This document shows, piece after piece, positions 45,105 through 57,598 of a stretch of DNA of 64,000 nucleotides. The position numbers and the translations under genes are program-made. The notes under the pieces were generated by a model. That model made no database searches and was not told where the DNA came from. It saw only the letters and a list, made by a program, of their open reading frames with translations. Origin of the DNA: Sipunculus nudus. Taxonomy: Eukaryota; Annelida; Sipuncula; Golfingiida; Sipunculidae. The stretch covers positions 11,646,576 to 11,710,575 of the forward strand of contig CM049309.1 of assembly GCA_026874595.1 (NCBI GenBank), written 5' to 3'. The first letter of the stretch is position 1. The number at the start of each line of letters is the position of its first letter.

Positions 45105-46513
45105 CGTCGGTGTAATTATATTGATTATAGCCTGTTAATTTAAATATATCAATAAATTTGGGTTATAATTCTATATTGATTTCAAGAACAATAATCTTCA
45201 ATTTCTATATCTTTATAATAAATCATGCTAAATAAAAAATTGTATACATTATTAATACAATACTTATTACCGGGCCATTTAAACTTTTTCTTTTATGATC
45301 AATTCCACCAATTTCGGGGTTGTGTAGGTCATGTAGAACTAGGAACAAACTGAGACTAATGTAAAAAAAATCAGTTATATCTTATCATATGATTTAATTA
45401 TAATAAGACTTGATGCCAACTGTAACTATAAGATCAGACAATGAATGATATGAGCGAACTTATTGGTGACATATATTCTGATTGTATTGACGAATATAAC
45501 ATTATTTTTTTTCCAAAATAAAGTCATAATAATATTGATTATAATGTGGATGCAGTTTAATATTTCGATGGTCATTAATTCAAAGTTTATGCTAAAACAC
45601 ATTAGACAGGTTTCAAGAGTAAGGTATAAGATGTTCATTATTTCGAGATAACCAAATAATGACAGATCATTATAAATATTCTCAAAGAGAGTATATGAAT
45701 ATTTGCAAACACTACACTAAACTATTAGCTTTGGATCTCTTCATATATAATATTATTCACGTCATCAGAAAATCCATAGAGAAATTATATTTTAGAAGAG
45801 TTTCATATTATATTATATTATATTAAATCGAAAAAAAAACAGAATATAAAATTTTTCCTTACTTATATTTATATTGCTAAACATTGTTCGGTCAATGAAC
45901 AACACAATTGTCTTGGCAATATTTCTAATTTAACATGAAATTCAACTGCGTATATTATATATAATAATAATACAGCTTAATTCAGGCAACCAGGCAAAGC
46001 CCATCATAAACAAATGTGTCCAGTCTGTCCGGTCTAGCCAAATGTTCAGACATTTCTTTCAAACCATTATGAAAAGGGCCTAATTACGTGCCTTAGGTGT
46101 TAACGAATAAAATTTGTCATATTCTGTTTATGAGGCTGGCTGAGATCTAAGAAGAAATTAAGTGTATTGGTTAAAAATATTTTAAAAAAAAAGCTTATTA
46201 AAAATTAGATGCGCCATGAAACAACAGCATATATACAGAATACGATACAAATATAATTACCAAAAATAAATGGCAGACTGTGTAAATACCATGTACCACG
46301 TCGAACCCTCTCCGCCTTTGCGTGATTCCCTGTGAAACAATTTCAACTTTAATGAATTATACTCATGTCTTCCTATCATTTATATTATTTTATTTTTGGT
46401 ACAAAAATGTTTGCAAAGAATCATGTAAAGTTTTTTTTGTATATAATTTCATTACATATATTAATAGGCCCCTTTGAAGCATTTTCTTACCAGACTGATA
46501 TGTATGTTATAGT

Positions 46514-46544
<31 letters not shown>

Positions 46545-47071
46545 TTATATATATATACATACAGACATATATATATACATACAGACATATATATATAAAT
46601 ATAAATATATGTATATTCAACACTGAAAATGTTATTAAAGTCTTTAAATGTTACCAGATGCATAATCATCAGCAGTTAATAAGCTGCATGATCCAATAGG
46701 ATGTCCGTTTGTCAAGAATCCTCTAAAAGACCGACATGATTAATCATAGTGTAAAGTCTGCTGTTAAACCTCAGATGAAATGTAAATGTATCACAAGACC
46801 ACGGCCTGGACATCTTGTCAATGTTAAGGATATGTGACGACATGCAAACCAGACCAGAACAGATACGCATTACAGGCCCAGCCACTGTCTGACAGATGAT
46901 GGATATCTTCCCATTAAAGCTAAATTTGGTCACAACATCATGGGCTAAACCTACTTTGAGTTATACTTGTTGGATTGGAATGTTAATTTAGACCAGCACC
47001 GTGTTTATTTAATCCAAAGCAGGTGTTTCAATATTATTATATACTTAACACCATATTCAAAGCGCCCACGT
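44714..47071. other. Very AT-rich, no gene
   Basis: Holds (TA)n at about 45047..45100 and a TA/CATACAGACATA compound array at about 46515..46615. No coding signal. Confidence 0.5.
45047..45100. repeat. (TA)n microsatellite
   Basis: TA run interrupted once by ATTTATA. Confidence 0.9.
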
Positions 47072-47359
47072 ACTACTGTTTACTCGCAAACCGGAAGTAA
47101 ACAAAGTTTTCATCCGGGGCCCTCACTTCCATATAAGCCAAACCGTGTTTCTGTGTATTGTTTTTGGTCAAAGTAAAATTCTACCTTTAACAAAATGTAT
47201 CCATGAGCAATAAATACTACTGTTTACTCGCAAACCGGAAGTAAACAAAGTTTTCATCCGGGGCCCTCACTTCCATATAAGCCAAACCGTGTTTCTGTGT
47301 ATTGTTTTTGGTCAAAGTAAAATTCTACCTTTAACAAAATGTATCCATGAGCAATAAAC
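47072..47359. repeat. Perfect 144-bp tandem duplication
   Basis: 47072..47215 and 47216..47359 read identically. Each holds AAACCGGAAGTAAACAAAG and ends GAGCAATAAA. The perfect identity suggests a very recent duplication (or an assembly artefact). Confidence 0.92.
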
Positions 47360-47604
47360 TGGAAGCTAAAATAGATTGCGTTCAGTACAAGTAACGTAAT
47401 AACCATTAGATGATGCAGCGTGTTTATTTTAAGTAAGTTTAATGAAATACCATATGACGTATAATACGAGTATATCATAGATATAAACAAACATGGGCAA
47501 TTCTTTTTTTGTGCACACAACAGCATAGCCAATTTCTCCCCATAAAATTGTATAAATATGAAAAAAGTAGGAAGAATACTAAATATATCTAGAATATCAA
47601 ACAT
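47254..47604 (-). CDS. Hypothetical hydrophobic 116-aa frame
   Basis: ATG at 47604 opens a frame with two strongly hydrophobic stretches (about residues 10-30 and 68-92). I recognise no family. Its last ~25 residues lie in the 144-bp duplicated repeat, which argues that the end, at least, is not conserved coding sequence. Confidence 0.2.
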   Translation of the reverse strand: MFDILDIFSILPTFFIFIQFYGEKLAMLLCAQKKNCPCLFISMIYSYYTSYGISLNLLKINTLHHLMVITLLVLNAIYFSFQFIAHGYILLKVEFYFDQKQYTETRFGLYGSEGPG

Positions 47605-48931
47605 TAAAGCAAATTTCTCTTTATAAGGAAAACTTACAGTATATTTCTAAAATACTTGGAATTTACTTAAAACGTCGTTACTAAATGTGAAAATTGGCAC
47701 GACGACATGCATATCATACAATCTATTTCTTTCCTAGGATAAATATATATGTAGAATATCTCACATATCAGTACTCGATAAATATCAAACTTCAGTACAA
47801 AGTGAATGAATTCCCTATTTACGAACAGGGACTTAACGCAATCGAAAATATAGCTAAAATAATCTCCTTTTTCGACCTGCACGGTTGATCATTTAATATG
47901 AAATGCAAACTACCGACCTTGGTAATGTATCTGTGGTTTAATAAAATATTTATTATCATATATACATACTGATACACTGATCCAAAATGACATACAGTAC
48001 ACCTGAACTGCTGATTTTCTGAGTTTTCTTGTGTTGCCTGCTGCTGTAATTTTAAGTGGTCTTACATTTATCTTCTCATCGGCCGACATCCTAGCTCACC
48101 ACAACAGAAAGCATCTATACCACACACTGCATGAACTCTGCTCTTTAAAACCCACGGTTTCACGTAAAAGGAAGTTGTGGCACGTGTAGGATCAACTGAT
48201 AAACGCAACAGTACCATATATTATATGTAAAAATAATTCATTTCTTCCGGGAAGCTTCCTTCTCCTTTTGTTACGCTGTCATTGTGCTCTGATATTCGGA
48301 ACAAGAAGGGGGGCCGGAGGCCGAACCCCCCCCCCCCCCCCCCCGCCTCTCATCCGCTCCTGTATAATTACGTCAAACACCAGACGAAACAGGCACACAC
48401 ATTATAGGCCTGATAAATCTGGTAACTAATCATGTGCATATTAAACGCGAATATTACAGGTGATATCATCCACACGTAACTGTGTGGAATGAAGAGACTA
48501 AAAACGAAAATAATGGAAACGTTTTTATATAGTCCACAAAGCCACTTATTCATCAGCATGAGCTCCATTTTCTTCACGACCTCTTACCTTCTTATAATAA
48601 CTTTACCCTTTTAATAGTCACTGCAGCTCAATCGAAAGCAGATGACTAGTTATTTTGGAAATTAACTCCTTCTGTCGTATGTGTTAAATATATATATCAT
48701 CCTATCCTTGTTGTTATGGTCACTTCGAAACGCATTGCATCTCCATTCTTACCAACATTGTGTCATGTAATTTTTTTTCTGATATAGAGTTATATGATGA
48801 GCAAACAGATTGAATATATTTGTATTGCATTTCATTAGCCCAAGGGAAATTCAACAAATTATATTCCGTGAAGTTCATGACTGGTTTCATTCAGTTTTCT
48901 TCAAGATGCCTCTCTACGGGTCTCTGACATT
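47605..48931. other. Intergenic, nothing recognised
   Basis: Contains a C run at about 48328..48345 after GGGGGGCCGGAGGCC. It lies downstream of the OTU-like ORF. Confidence 0.45.
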
Positions 48932-49375
48932 TTAGCGATTAGCATCTACATCCGTCACAGCATCAAAATGGCCGCCTGCCAAACGGGAGTAGACGATATG
49001 ACCACGACTTGATGGCTGGTTTCCTGGGGGAATAATTTTCACGGTTTTCATTGGCGACAATGGAGTCCCCTCACCGAGAGTGAGGTACACTTGTGCATTA
49101 TAGACCACGCTGATGTCAGCTAAGTACAGAAAGAAAGTGAATGGAAATTCCTCGAAGAGCTCTCTGTGCACGTCCACGTCAGTGAAGTAAGGTACTCTGA
49201 GGAAGTATTCAAATCGCAGGCGGATGAAATGATAGAAGCGCTCCTCCCCAACCAGCGTCACGGCCAATGCTCTCCAGAAGGAGTTCTCTGTGTCCCCGAT
49301 AAATCTTCTTTCAAGAGCGAAGGCCCTTAGGTATTCATCCTGGGTCTCAGTTTGCGAAATGCTTGCGACTGGCAT
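48932..49375 (-). CDS. OTU-like domain protein lacking the catalytic Cys
   Basis: 147 codons on the minus strand. Residues 27-36 (GDTENSFWRA) resemble the OTU cysteine-protease signature GDGNCxFRA, but Ser32 stands where the catalytic Cys should be and there is one extra residue between Asp28 and it. VGEERFYHFIRLR (42-54) fits the following G.E..H..LR block. ISVVYNAQ lies in the middle, and GGHFDAV with His136 fits the catalytic-His strand near the end. OTU enzymes cleave ubiquitin chains; this copy would be inactive as a cysteine protease. Just upstream on its strand is an acceptor-like TCTTCCCATAG at about 49389, giving GCATTCACG before the ATG, so this may be the last exon of a longer gene or a single coding exon. 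OTU domains also occur in transposons, which is an alternative origin. Confidence 0.55.
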   Translation of the reverse strand: MPVASISQTETQDEYLRAFALERRFIGDTENSFWRALAVTLVGEERFYHFIRLRFEYFLRVPYFTDVDVHRELFEEFPFTFFLYLADISVVYNAQVYLTLGEGTPLSPMKTVKIIPPGNQPSSRGHIVYSRLAGGHFDAVTDVDANR

Positions 49376-49389
49376 CGTGAATGCCTATG

Positions 49390-51159
49390 GGAAGACAGAT
49401 TTCAGATTTTTAATTGTCTTAATATGTGAACAATAAACAGACAGATTTTTTAATAACTATTCATTGAAGTGACGGAGTATTCCGCCGAGTATAGCTATTA
49501 ACCGCTATTCAACTCATGTTATAATGACAATATGAAGGTTTTTAGAAACACGGGAATTTCGAATTGTGGTTTGCTCCCAAATGGATTTCAATAAACATTG
49601 GTGAGGTCACGTTTAATACGGGATCGTCAGGGGTTTGGTTAGCCAGGAAAAAACGCACGAGAGGACTAAAAACGGTCATCGGATAGCATTTGGCAGCATC
49701 CAAATTTACCATTACCGGAATAGTCAAGTTAAGTGAGACCAGGGGCAATGTGAGAGTGTTTCTGCAAATGCTATACCCCAAAGCAGCCTAGCCTTAATTG
49801 CCGATACGGAGAGGGACGAGAGAGACTAGACGAACAATTGTGTGATCGTATTATTAGGTGGTATCGACAAATCAACCTCATTAAACTTATAGAAATCATG
49901 AGACAGACCAGACTTGAAATTCCGGGAAATATCAAATCTGTTCGTGCACGATAAGGAAAATGACTACAGAAAAAAAGAATTGCCAAATATGTGTAGAATT
50001 GCAGTCAATAACGCTGTACATATAAAGTCAGGGCCTTTAGAAACGCAGGAAATCAAAGTTGGGGCGATATATGATAATGCAAAACGCTCAAACGTTACAC
50101 GCGGAAGGTGACTGTTGCTTGAAGACAGAGTGTATCTTTCGCAGAGAGTCGGGCATACAGCACGTAAATGTCCATTCTAGGTTTCCAAGCTAAAACAAGC
50201 CAAGGGTTCTTATAAACCAACAGGTTAGTTATAACAAAACAGATACAGAGAGCCCGGATTAAGATCCGACCAGGGTAATAATGTTGGTGCTGCTGATACA
50301 ACCAGACCACATTAGAATCCAGGAAAGATCCTGTATTATCTATAGTTGTGAAAATGTGAACAATGACTGGCCAGAGAAACTCCTAGAAGTTGTCCTGGCG
50401 TTTTGACCATTCTGTCACTTGAACAAAGTCTTAGAGTTATTGTAGAGTTATTGTATCTTATTGTATAAAAGATTGTTGCAGTGTAGTGATAGCAGAATTA
50501 CACTGAAGACATTTTGTTTACGGAAGGGTGAAATCCGTTAATGAATTTAATTTAATGGTGCCAAGGTTTAGATGAAATTAGAGAACGGCTGGCAGGGCAT
50601 GTTAACGATGCATTTCTATGCAGAACAACCTATCATTAGCATGCACCATTACATCCTAAGATTATTGCTTCTGATCCTTTGGAACGAGTACTTTGCAGGT
50701 TCGTCTGAATGTTACTCATATGTGGTTTAAGTAGATGCATATTCCGATGTCTTGAAGTGTGTATTATTTCATAAACTACATAAAAAAACGATATTTTTTT
50801 CACATATTGTTCAGCCGCACAGGTATATTGCTGATCAGTGTGGAATGATACAGTTTGTTTCAATATATATTCAGAAATTCACTGTAGAATGTTGTACCAG
50901 TCATTAATGTAGAATACTTTATTACCCTGTACAAATTGGCAATTAGAACGTTTTCTTCAAGCTTAAAAGAAAGTTAAACTATACATGTCATAAAAGGGGA
51001 TCTTCACAGATAAAGTTGGATAGATTTGTTTCCGTATTGAAATGCAAAACGTTCTGTTACAGTTGAAACATCAGATGTGTTTATGAAGAGAACTCTGTGC
51101 CTCAAAACACATTTCATGTAAAAGAGAAACTACATCAACAAATTCCAGGTTCTGGAGGT
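49390..51159. other. Intergenic or upstream exons of the OTU-like gene, unassigned
   Basis: Short frames on both strands (for example 49781..49542 minus) are not recognised. No repeat was identified. Confidence 0.4.
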
Positions 51160-51960
51160 ACGAGTTACAAGCCAAGAAGTCTTAGCGTGGGTAGCGTGTA
51201 TGTCAGAAATTATCTAGGCAGGGCAGTATTGAAGTAGCATTAAAACTGACAGAAAAGCAATAACATACGGAGTGACAATAGCTGGAGGTAGTTGTGGAGA
51301 GGTTTGAACCGATTTATACAGGAACAGTGTAGAACGAAACATTTTGTTAATCGTGATACTAGATGCGATACGTAATTGTAAGAGGATGTGTTTTAAATAT
51401 TAATAGGCATTTTGCATCTGAGAGAGATAGTGATAACATAGAATCTGATAAATTTCATAATCCACCAGTTGAAAAAAAGTTCAGTCTCAATGGAATTTCA
51501 TTACTGAGATCTTTAAAAGTTAGAAAAGCTCGACTTCAATGAAATATGTAACCCCAGGTAACTAAGGATGCTAACCCGATGTTGCTTGTAAAATGGATGG
51601 AAAGTATTCACCTAATATTAATCAGGATCAATTTGTATTGACAGCATTTAGATATATATCATTTTGACAGAATTAACTAACTATAGCAATATCCATAAAA
51701 AAGTCTATTCATAATCCTTTATATTTGCACAGCTTTATATGATATATCTAACAGTCATGCATATATCATTGTAATATACTAATATGTATACCACTAATTA
51801 GAATATTGAACGTCTGTTACTCGCACGAACATCTGGTCTTTAAAAAGGCAATGCTGACTAAAATCCCCCGGCGTACATCAAAGGAATTAATAGTTATTTC
51901 AGGCACTTAAGGATATACCAAACTAAGATAACAAAACTCCTTACCTGAGACATGAGTTTT
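51160..51960. repeat. Segmental duplication, copy 1
   Basis: Shares ordered passages with 55525..58650: GAGTTACAAGCCA.GAAGTCTT, AGCTGGAGGTA.TTG, TTTATACAGGAACA.TGTAGAAC, TGAGAGATAGTGATAA, GAGATCTTTAA.AGT.AGAAAGCTC, GACAGAATTAAC, and ACCTGAGAC near the end. Confidence 0.75.
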
Positions 51961-52485
51961 GAATTTTACGTAAGTGAATTGCAATACAGCACTTATGACA
52001 GACACTGTATATATTAATATATATACAGATAAACAGCAATTTTGAAGTGAAATCAAGTATCTGCGTCAAATAATGAAGTACTCTTTCAGATGAATGATCC
52101 GGGAGCTTCGCTTACAGCAAGATGCCTATCCCTGGCCGCTAGCCAAAAGCCTGTTTTATTGTTTTGTCCTTATTATTTATCACATATTTCTACGTTTCAC
52201 ATGTTTCTATGTTTTGAGACAATATCTGTATATATAAGTATGCAGTCAAGACTTTTATTACTATGATAAAGCCGGTCTTAACTTTTCACGCTAAAAGTTA
52301 AGAGGCAAAAGTTGGCTAACCTGTAGGATCACGTTATATTAGTTAACTGAAACAACCTGAGGAATTATCAGGTTATAAAGAAAGGCTGACATTCAGAACT
52401 AAGAAGTAACCATTCTATTCCATTACGACAGTATAATATCGATACTCTTTATCATTTATATAGTCCCCCCCCCCCCCCCCCCCCC

Positions 52486-52529
<44 letters not shown>

Positions 52530-55524
52530 TGGTCTTTCAAACATTATTGAAGCCGAATAAAGTTAAATAAATTGATCAAAAGGATAACCTTCAAGGAATA
52601 AAACCTCATTACAAAGAATAAAAAAATAGTCATGTACTGCCTCAATCATTGTTGTCTAATCATTGGACTAGTTTTTTGTCCCCTATGCTCACCTACTATC
52701 TGAAATAGGGACGGTGTAGGTGGCAAATAGTGTGTAAATGTCAGTAATTTTATCAGTAACAACACAAATGAGATCGAACTAAAAGCGTATACTTCTAAAC
52801 ACCGGGTTTTAACATCCTACCTTCAGTCAATAAAAGATACAGTACAAGCATTACAATATATACTTAGAATATATATGCTTAGAAAATAAACTGATAGACC
52901 AAGAAGAAAAGTAAAACAATAAAAGCTCTGTCTTAAATCAACTACCAAGTACCATGACGGTCACTTAAAAAGTCTTCTCAGGTCTTCTGTGGTCTTCGGG
53001 TAGAGCACAAGTCTCAAGGTTAGGATACTGAATCTCACCCGAGGCGGTGAGATTTTACATGCCCCAAGGCTTAATGGGAAGGCCGTGCCTCAGGGCCCTG
53101 TTTTACTCACAGATGAGTGGGCCATTATAGCATGAATACACGACTAAAGCCCACAGGTTCAGGAGTAACCGGGCCTGGTTAAAAGCAGGACATAAAATTA
53201 AAGGATGCTTTTGTTACTGCAATATCACGAAGCCTGAAACCCGAATAAATTTCTTTATATATACATACTTGGGTAAGCCCGAACAAAAATATAAGAAAAA
53301 GTTTTCTCAGGTATAATATATCACTGGTTCTCTAATAAGAAATTTCTTGGAAACGTATTTTGTTTATGGTATTACAAAAAGTTTTTCCCAAAAATCAGCC
53401 TTTGCTCATATAATTACCACACGATGTCTGTGGTTAAAATATAAATGTACAGTCATGCCCTCGCTTGGCGCGGGCCCAATTTGGCTCGCGCGTTACTGAA
53501 AGCTATTCATAGTGGAAAAATGAAGTATGTGTTAACAAAACAGAACGAACCGTGAAAAATATGCTTTTAACAGTATTTATGGTATTCACATTTCTGGGCT
53601 TTATCAAATGTTAATACCTCCTCTTCTATCAGAACATAGTAAAGTATTGAATTTATTTAATATTTTAAAAATGTAATACAAAATATATAAATCTAATACT
53701 TATAAAAGGAATTCGGTTCACGTCTGTTCGCAATGTTCTCTAAAACCGCGTGATGTACAATACTGTACCATACATCATTTTAAAGGTTATTATCCCCGCA
53801 GTAACATAGGCGATATGAAAATAAATAACTTTTAATGTACATATAATTTTGAGTGATTTTTCCGTTTTTTTCTTACGTGCACGGAGGTAAGACCGAGCAC
53901 AGCCGAACTGCCTTCGGCAATGACCATCGTGCTTCGTGGTCACTCAACCTCAAACACTACTATTGTTCAGTGAGGGATTTGAGCTATTCAGAGCTTACAT
54001 TTGAACGAGGTTTTCACCCCCTAGCGTGGTCAGTAAAAGAGAAAAACGCATGTTTCTCGCTTTATGAAATGGAGAGTTCAACCCAGGGGGATTAATGACA
54101 AAACCTAATTCAAGGTCCCAATTTCAGGAACAGTGGTGGGGTGTGTTATGGGATGGGGTGGTGTCGGGGGTTTCAGCCCTCAAAATTTGTCTGATACGAT
54201 GAAAAAAAGTGCTGAAAATGGGATACGGACCCTCTGCATGGAGTCCCGTTGGGTCAGCTTCTGCTGCTTACGAGGTATGCATATTTCTGTTTCTTTCTTC
54301 AGGAACAGTTTCCATGCAACGTACATTTAATAAATCTTTCATATGTTCCTCACATCAACCTAATCTTTATACGCCCAACGATAGAATCCAGTCAAATATC
54401 ATCGAAAACCTGAAAGCCCCCGCGTCTCATTCCAGTCCGCAATGTAAACGTCATCAGTGACCGGGTCTTCAAGGTAAACATTACGGGGTATGAATTTCTT
54501 GCCATGAGGACAGCCCCACAAAATAAATGTAAAAAATATTTATACATATCTTATTGAGACAGTTTTCCACTGAAAACCTTTATTTTCTGTTAACTTTTAG
54601 AATGAAAAATGAGCCAACATTCCACATCTCAGTTAATATAGCTCCCCAACCCCGGTAATAAGCCCGGTATGCCGGGTTTATAAGCTAGTTATAAATAAAT
54701 GGAAGGTAACGGGATGTAACCCGGATGTTACAGATTCTTACTCATATGAATCTGCGTGTTCTTAGGAATGTGCAGTACGTGCAGTCGCGAGTGAATGGAT
54801 CTCATACTCATTATTTTGATGAAAAATATTGTTTCGATCATATTATTTTGATGGATGTCCCAGTGACTGATAGAATTAAGCATATAGTTCCTATACAAAC
54901 CTTGAAAGAGGTTATTTAACCAACCCAAGGGCCACGGATGACCATAGAGCATCACATACCTTCGATGATCATTAGTTTTAACACAGGTACAAGTATATGT
55001 ATTAATATACCGATAAATCGATACATATCGATACGCCATATCGATTCGGTTATCGATACGCTTTGCATACTTAACGTAGTCTCGATGAAACACAAAAATA
55101 CCTCAAAAATATAGATATGTCATACAACCCAACCTAAACTATAATCTGAGTTATTTATAAAGCTTAAGCTCCCTTTTAATTCTTATACAGGCCTTTCAAG
55201 ACTTGAATAATATCATGTATTGTCATATGATCGATTGATGAGGAATGTATATACAGTTTACCGTGCTTCCATGACAATGATAGACCCCTGAGACTTTAAT
55301 CAGAAATAGTAGGCAAAGAGAAATGAACTGTATGGTCAATATGTATCGGGTATCGCTTTATGTATATCGCAATGCGTATTGTACCTGAATATGCTGACCG
55401 ATACCCAACCCAATAATCATGAAGTTTTAACTGGAGTGAATTTAACATGAAGTGATTTAATATCTCTATGATCACTATATGAACCGATGTCTGATAATTT
55501 ATTTTTTTTTTATTTAATGTAAAG
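51961..55524. other. Intergenic between duplicated segments
   Basis: Contains a C run plus (CT)n at about 52466..52528 and an unassigned GC-moderate passage at 52985..53215. A TATCGATACG-rich stretch (54990..55410) with inverted copies of the motif looks like a decayed hAT-type element. No gene. Confidence 0.45.
52466..52528. repeat. C run followed by (CT)n
   Basis: About 19 C, then ACC and about 20 CT units: a strand-asymmetric polypyrimidine tract able to form H-DNA. Confidence 0.9.
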
Positions 55525-56136
55525 AGTTACAAGCCAGGAAGTCTTCAGATGGGGAGAGTGGATGTCTGAAATAGCCCTAACCACCACAGCCCCCATGCTC
55601 CGCCCTTTGACCTAATTATGCTTATGAGCCCCCCCCCCCCCCCCCCCCCGCTCCTACACGGAAGGCTTTCCATGTCTATGGTTGCAAAAACTTTTTAAAA
55701 GACTTAAGTGACGTCACAAAAACGCATGACGTTAGCAATTATTTAAACAGGAGGATACGGGCAACTGGCAGTATTAATAGTCACAGAAAGTATTAATATG
55801 CATTAACCTGTATTAACATGCAGAGTCACAACAGCTGGAGGTAATTGGACATGTCTTTATGAAAAACTACATTCGAGAGTGTGTAGAAATGATTTTGTTG
55901 AAACAGATTTTGGAGAATTAGAGAGAAGAAAGGCAGAAATCGAAGAAATTTGTATGTATTGGTTATAACCCAATGAAATGTAATGCAAGCCGTGAGGTTT
56001 GCGTGTCACGTGGCAGGCGAGCCGTTCATGATTGACACAAGTCAAGCAAATCTCAAGGCTTGCTTTACATTTTATTGGGCTATAACTGGTTTGTCCCACA
56101 TGCTCCGCCTCCTTAGTCGAAGGTCATGAGTGTCAT

Positions 56137-57598
56137 TGTATCCGCCAAAACGAAGTTTTGCGGATACTATGTTTTTGACCGGGTTCCGCCGCCGCCGCCG
56201 CGTTCGTTTCCGGAGAATCCTTTGAAACTAGACTACTGGACAGATTTTTTTCGAAACTTACACAAATTATCGGGTCACATGTGAACTGGTGCCTAACCAA
56301 GTGACCTTGAGCTCTGACCTTTCGTCTCTGCCCAGCGTCCGTTTGTGCGTCTGTTTTCACACATAAACCCATATATCTCGGGAACCATTTGACCGATCCG
56401 GAAAATTTTTTTTACACAAATGTAGCCCTGGGATAGCTTTATAACATACACAACAAAAGGTGGCACCACCTGCAACCATGTTTGTACAGTGTCCATCTGT
56501 TCATCTGCCTGGGGTTAAAATCACACATATCTTTGCAGTGGTTTGACTAATTCACCTAAAAATCGGCATGCATATACATCCTAGATAGCTTTCTTGATTT
56601 TATGACAGGTGGCGCCACCTACATTCACGTTAACGCTCCACACATAAACCCATATATCTCGGGAACCGTTTGACCGATCCGGAAAAATTTTTTACACAAA
56701 TGTAGCCCTGGGACAGCTTTATAAAATACACAACAAAACGTGGCGCCACCTGCAACCATGTTTGCACAGTGTCCATTTGTTCATCTGCCTGGGGTTAAAA
56801 TCACTCATATCTCTGCAGTGGTTTGACTAATTCACCTAAAAATCGGCATGCATATACATCCTAGATAGCTTTCTTGATTTTATGACAGGTGGCGCCACCA
56901 ACATTCACGTTAACGCTCCACACATAAACCCATATATCTCGGGAACCGTTTCACCGATCCGGGAAAAAAATTTACACAAATGTAGCCCTGGGATAGCTTT
57001 ATAACATACACAACAAAAGGTGGCGCCACCTGCAACCATGTTTGCACAGTGTCCATTTGTTAATCTGCCTGGGGTTAAAATCACTCTTATCTCTACAGTG
57101 GTTTGACTAATTCACCTAAAATTCGGCATGCGTATACATCCTAGATAGCTTTCTTGATTTTATGACAGGTAGCGCCACCTACATTCACGTTAACGCTGCA
57201 GACATCCAAGCTCATATCTCGGGAACCGTTTGACCAATCAGGAAAAAAAATTTACACAAATGTAGCACTTGGATAGCTTTATAACATGAACAAAAATGGT
57301 GGCGCCACCTGCAGCCATTTTTGCACAGCGTCCATCTGTTTGTCTGCTGTTGGATAAAATCACTCATATCTCTGCAGTGGTTTGACTTTTCCACATGAAA
57401 TTTTGCATGTGTATATATCTTGGATAGTTTCTCGTTCAAATAACAGGTGGCGCCACCTACAATCATGTTTATGTGGCAGAGATCCATTCTAATATTTAAC
57501 ACATGTAACTCTATATCCCCTTGCCACTCAATCCATGCCTCACTTCACCTGTCCTCTGATTTTGGCGGATACACGTAGTCGCTTGTCGACTACCCGTA
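56137..57598 (+). mobile_element. Helentron-like non-autonomous element, copy B
   Basis: Same ends as copy A at 29488: hairpin GTATCCGCCAAAAC/GTTTTGCGGATAC, a GCCGCC run, and at the other end TTTTGGCGGATAC, hairpin GTAGTCG/CGACTAC and CCCGTATT. Core of four ~280-bp units: ACATAAACCC starts at 56361, 56642 and 56922, with a fourth unit near 57202. GTCATT occurs just outside both ends. Confidence 0.8.
56340..57480 (+). repeat. Dimeric 280-bp tandem array with paired palindromes
   Basis: GGTGGCGCCACC or a one-base variant begins at 56459, 56608, 56739, 56888, 57019, 57168, 57298 and 57446. Spacings alternate 149, 131, 149, 131, 149, 130, 148, so each unit has two palindromes. Confidence 0.9.
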
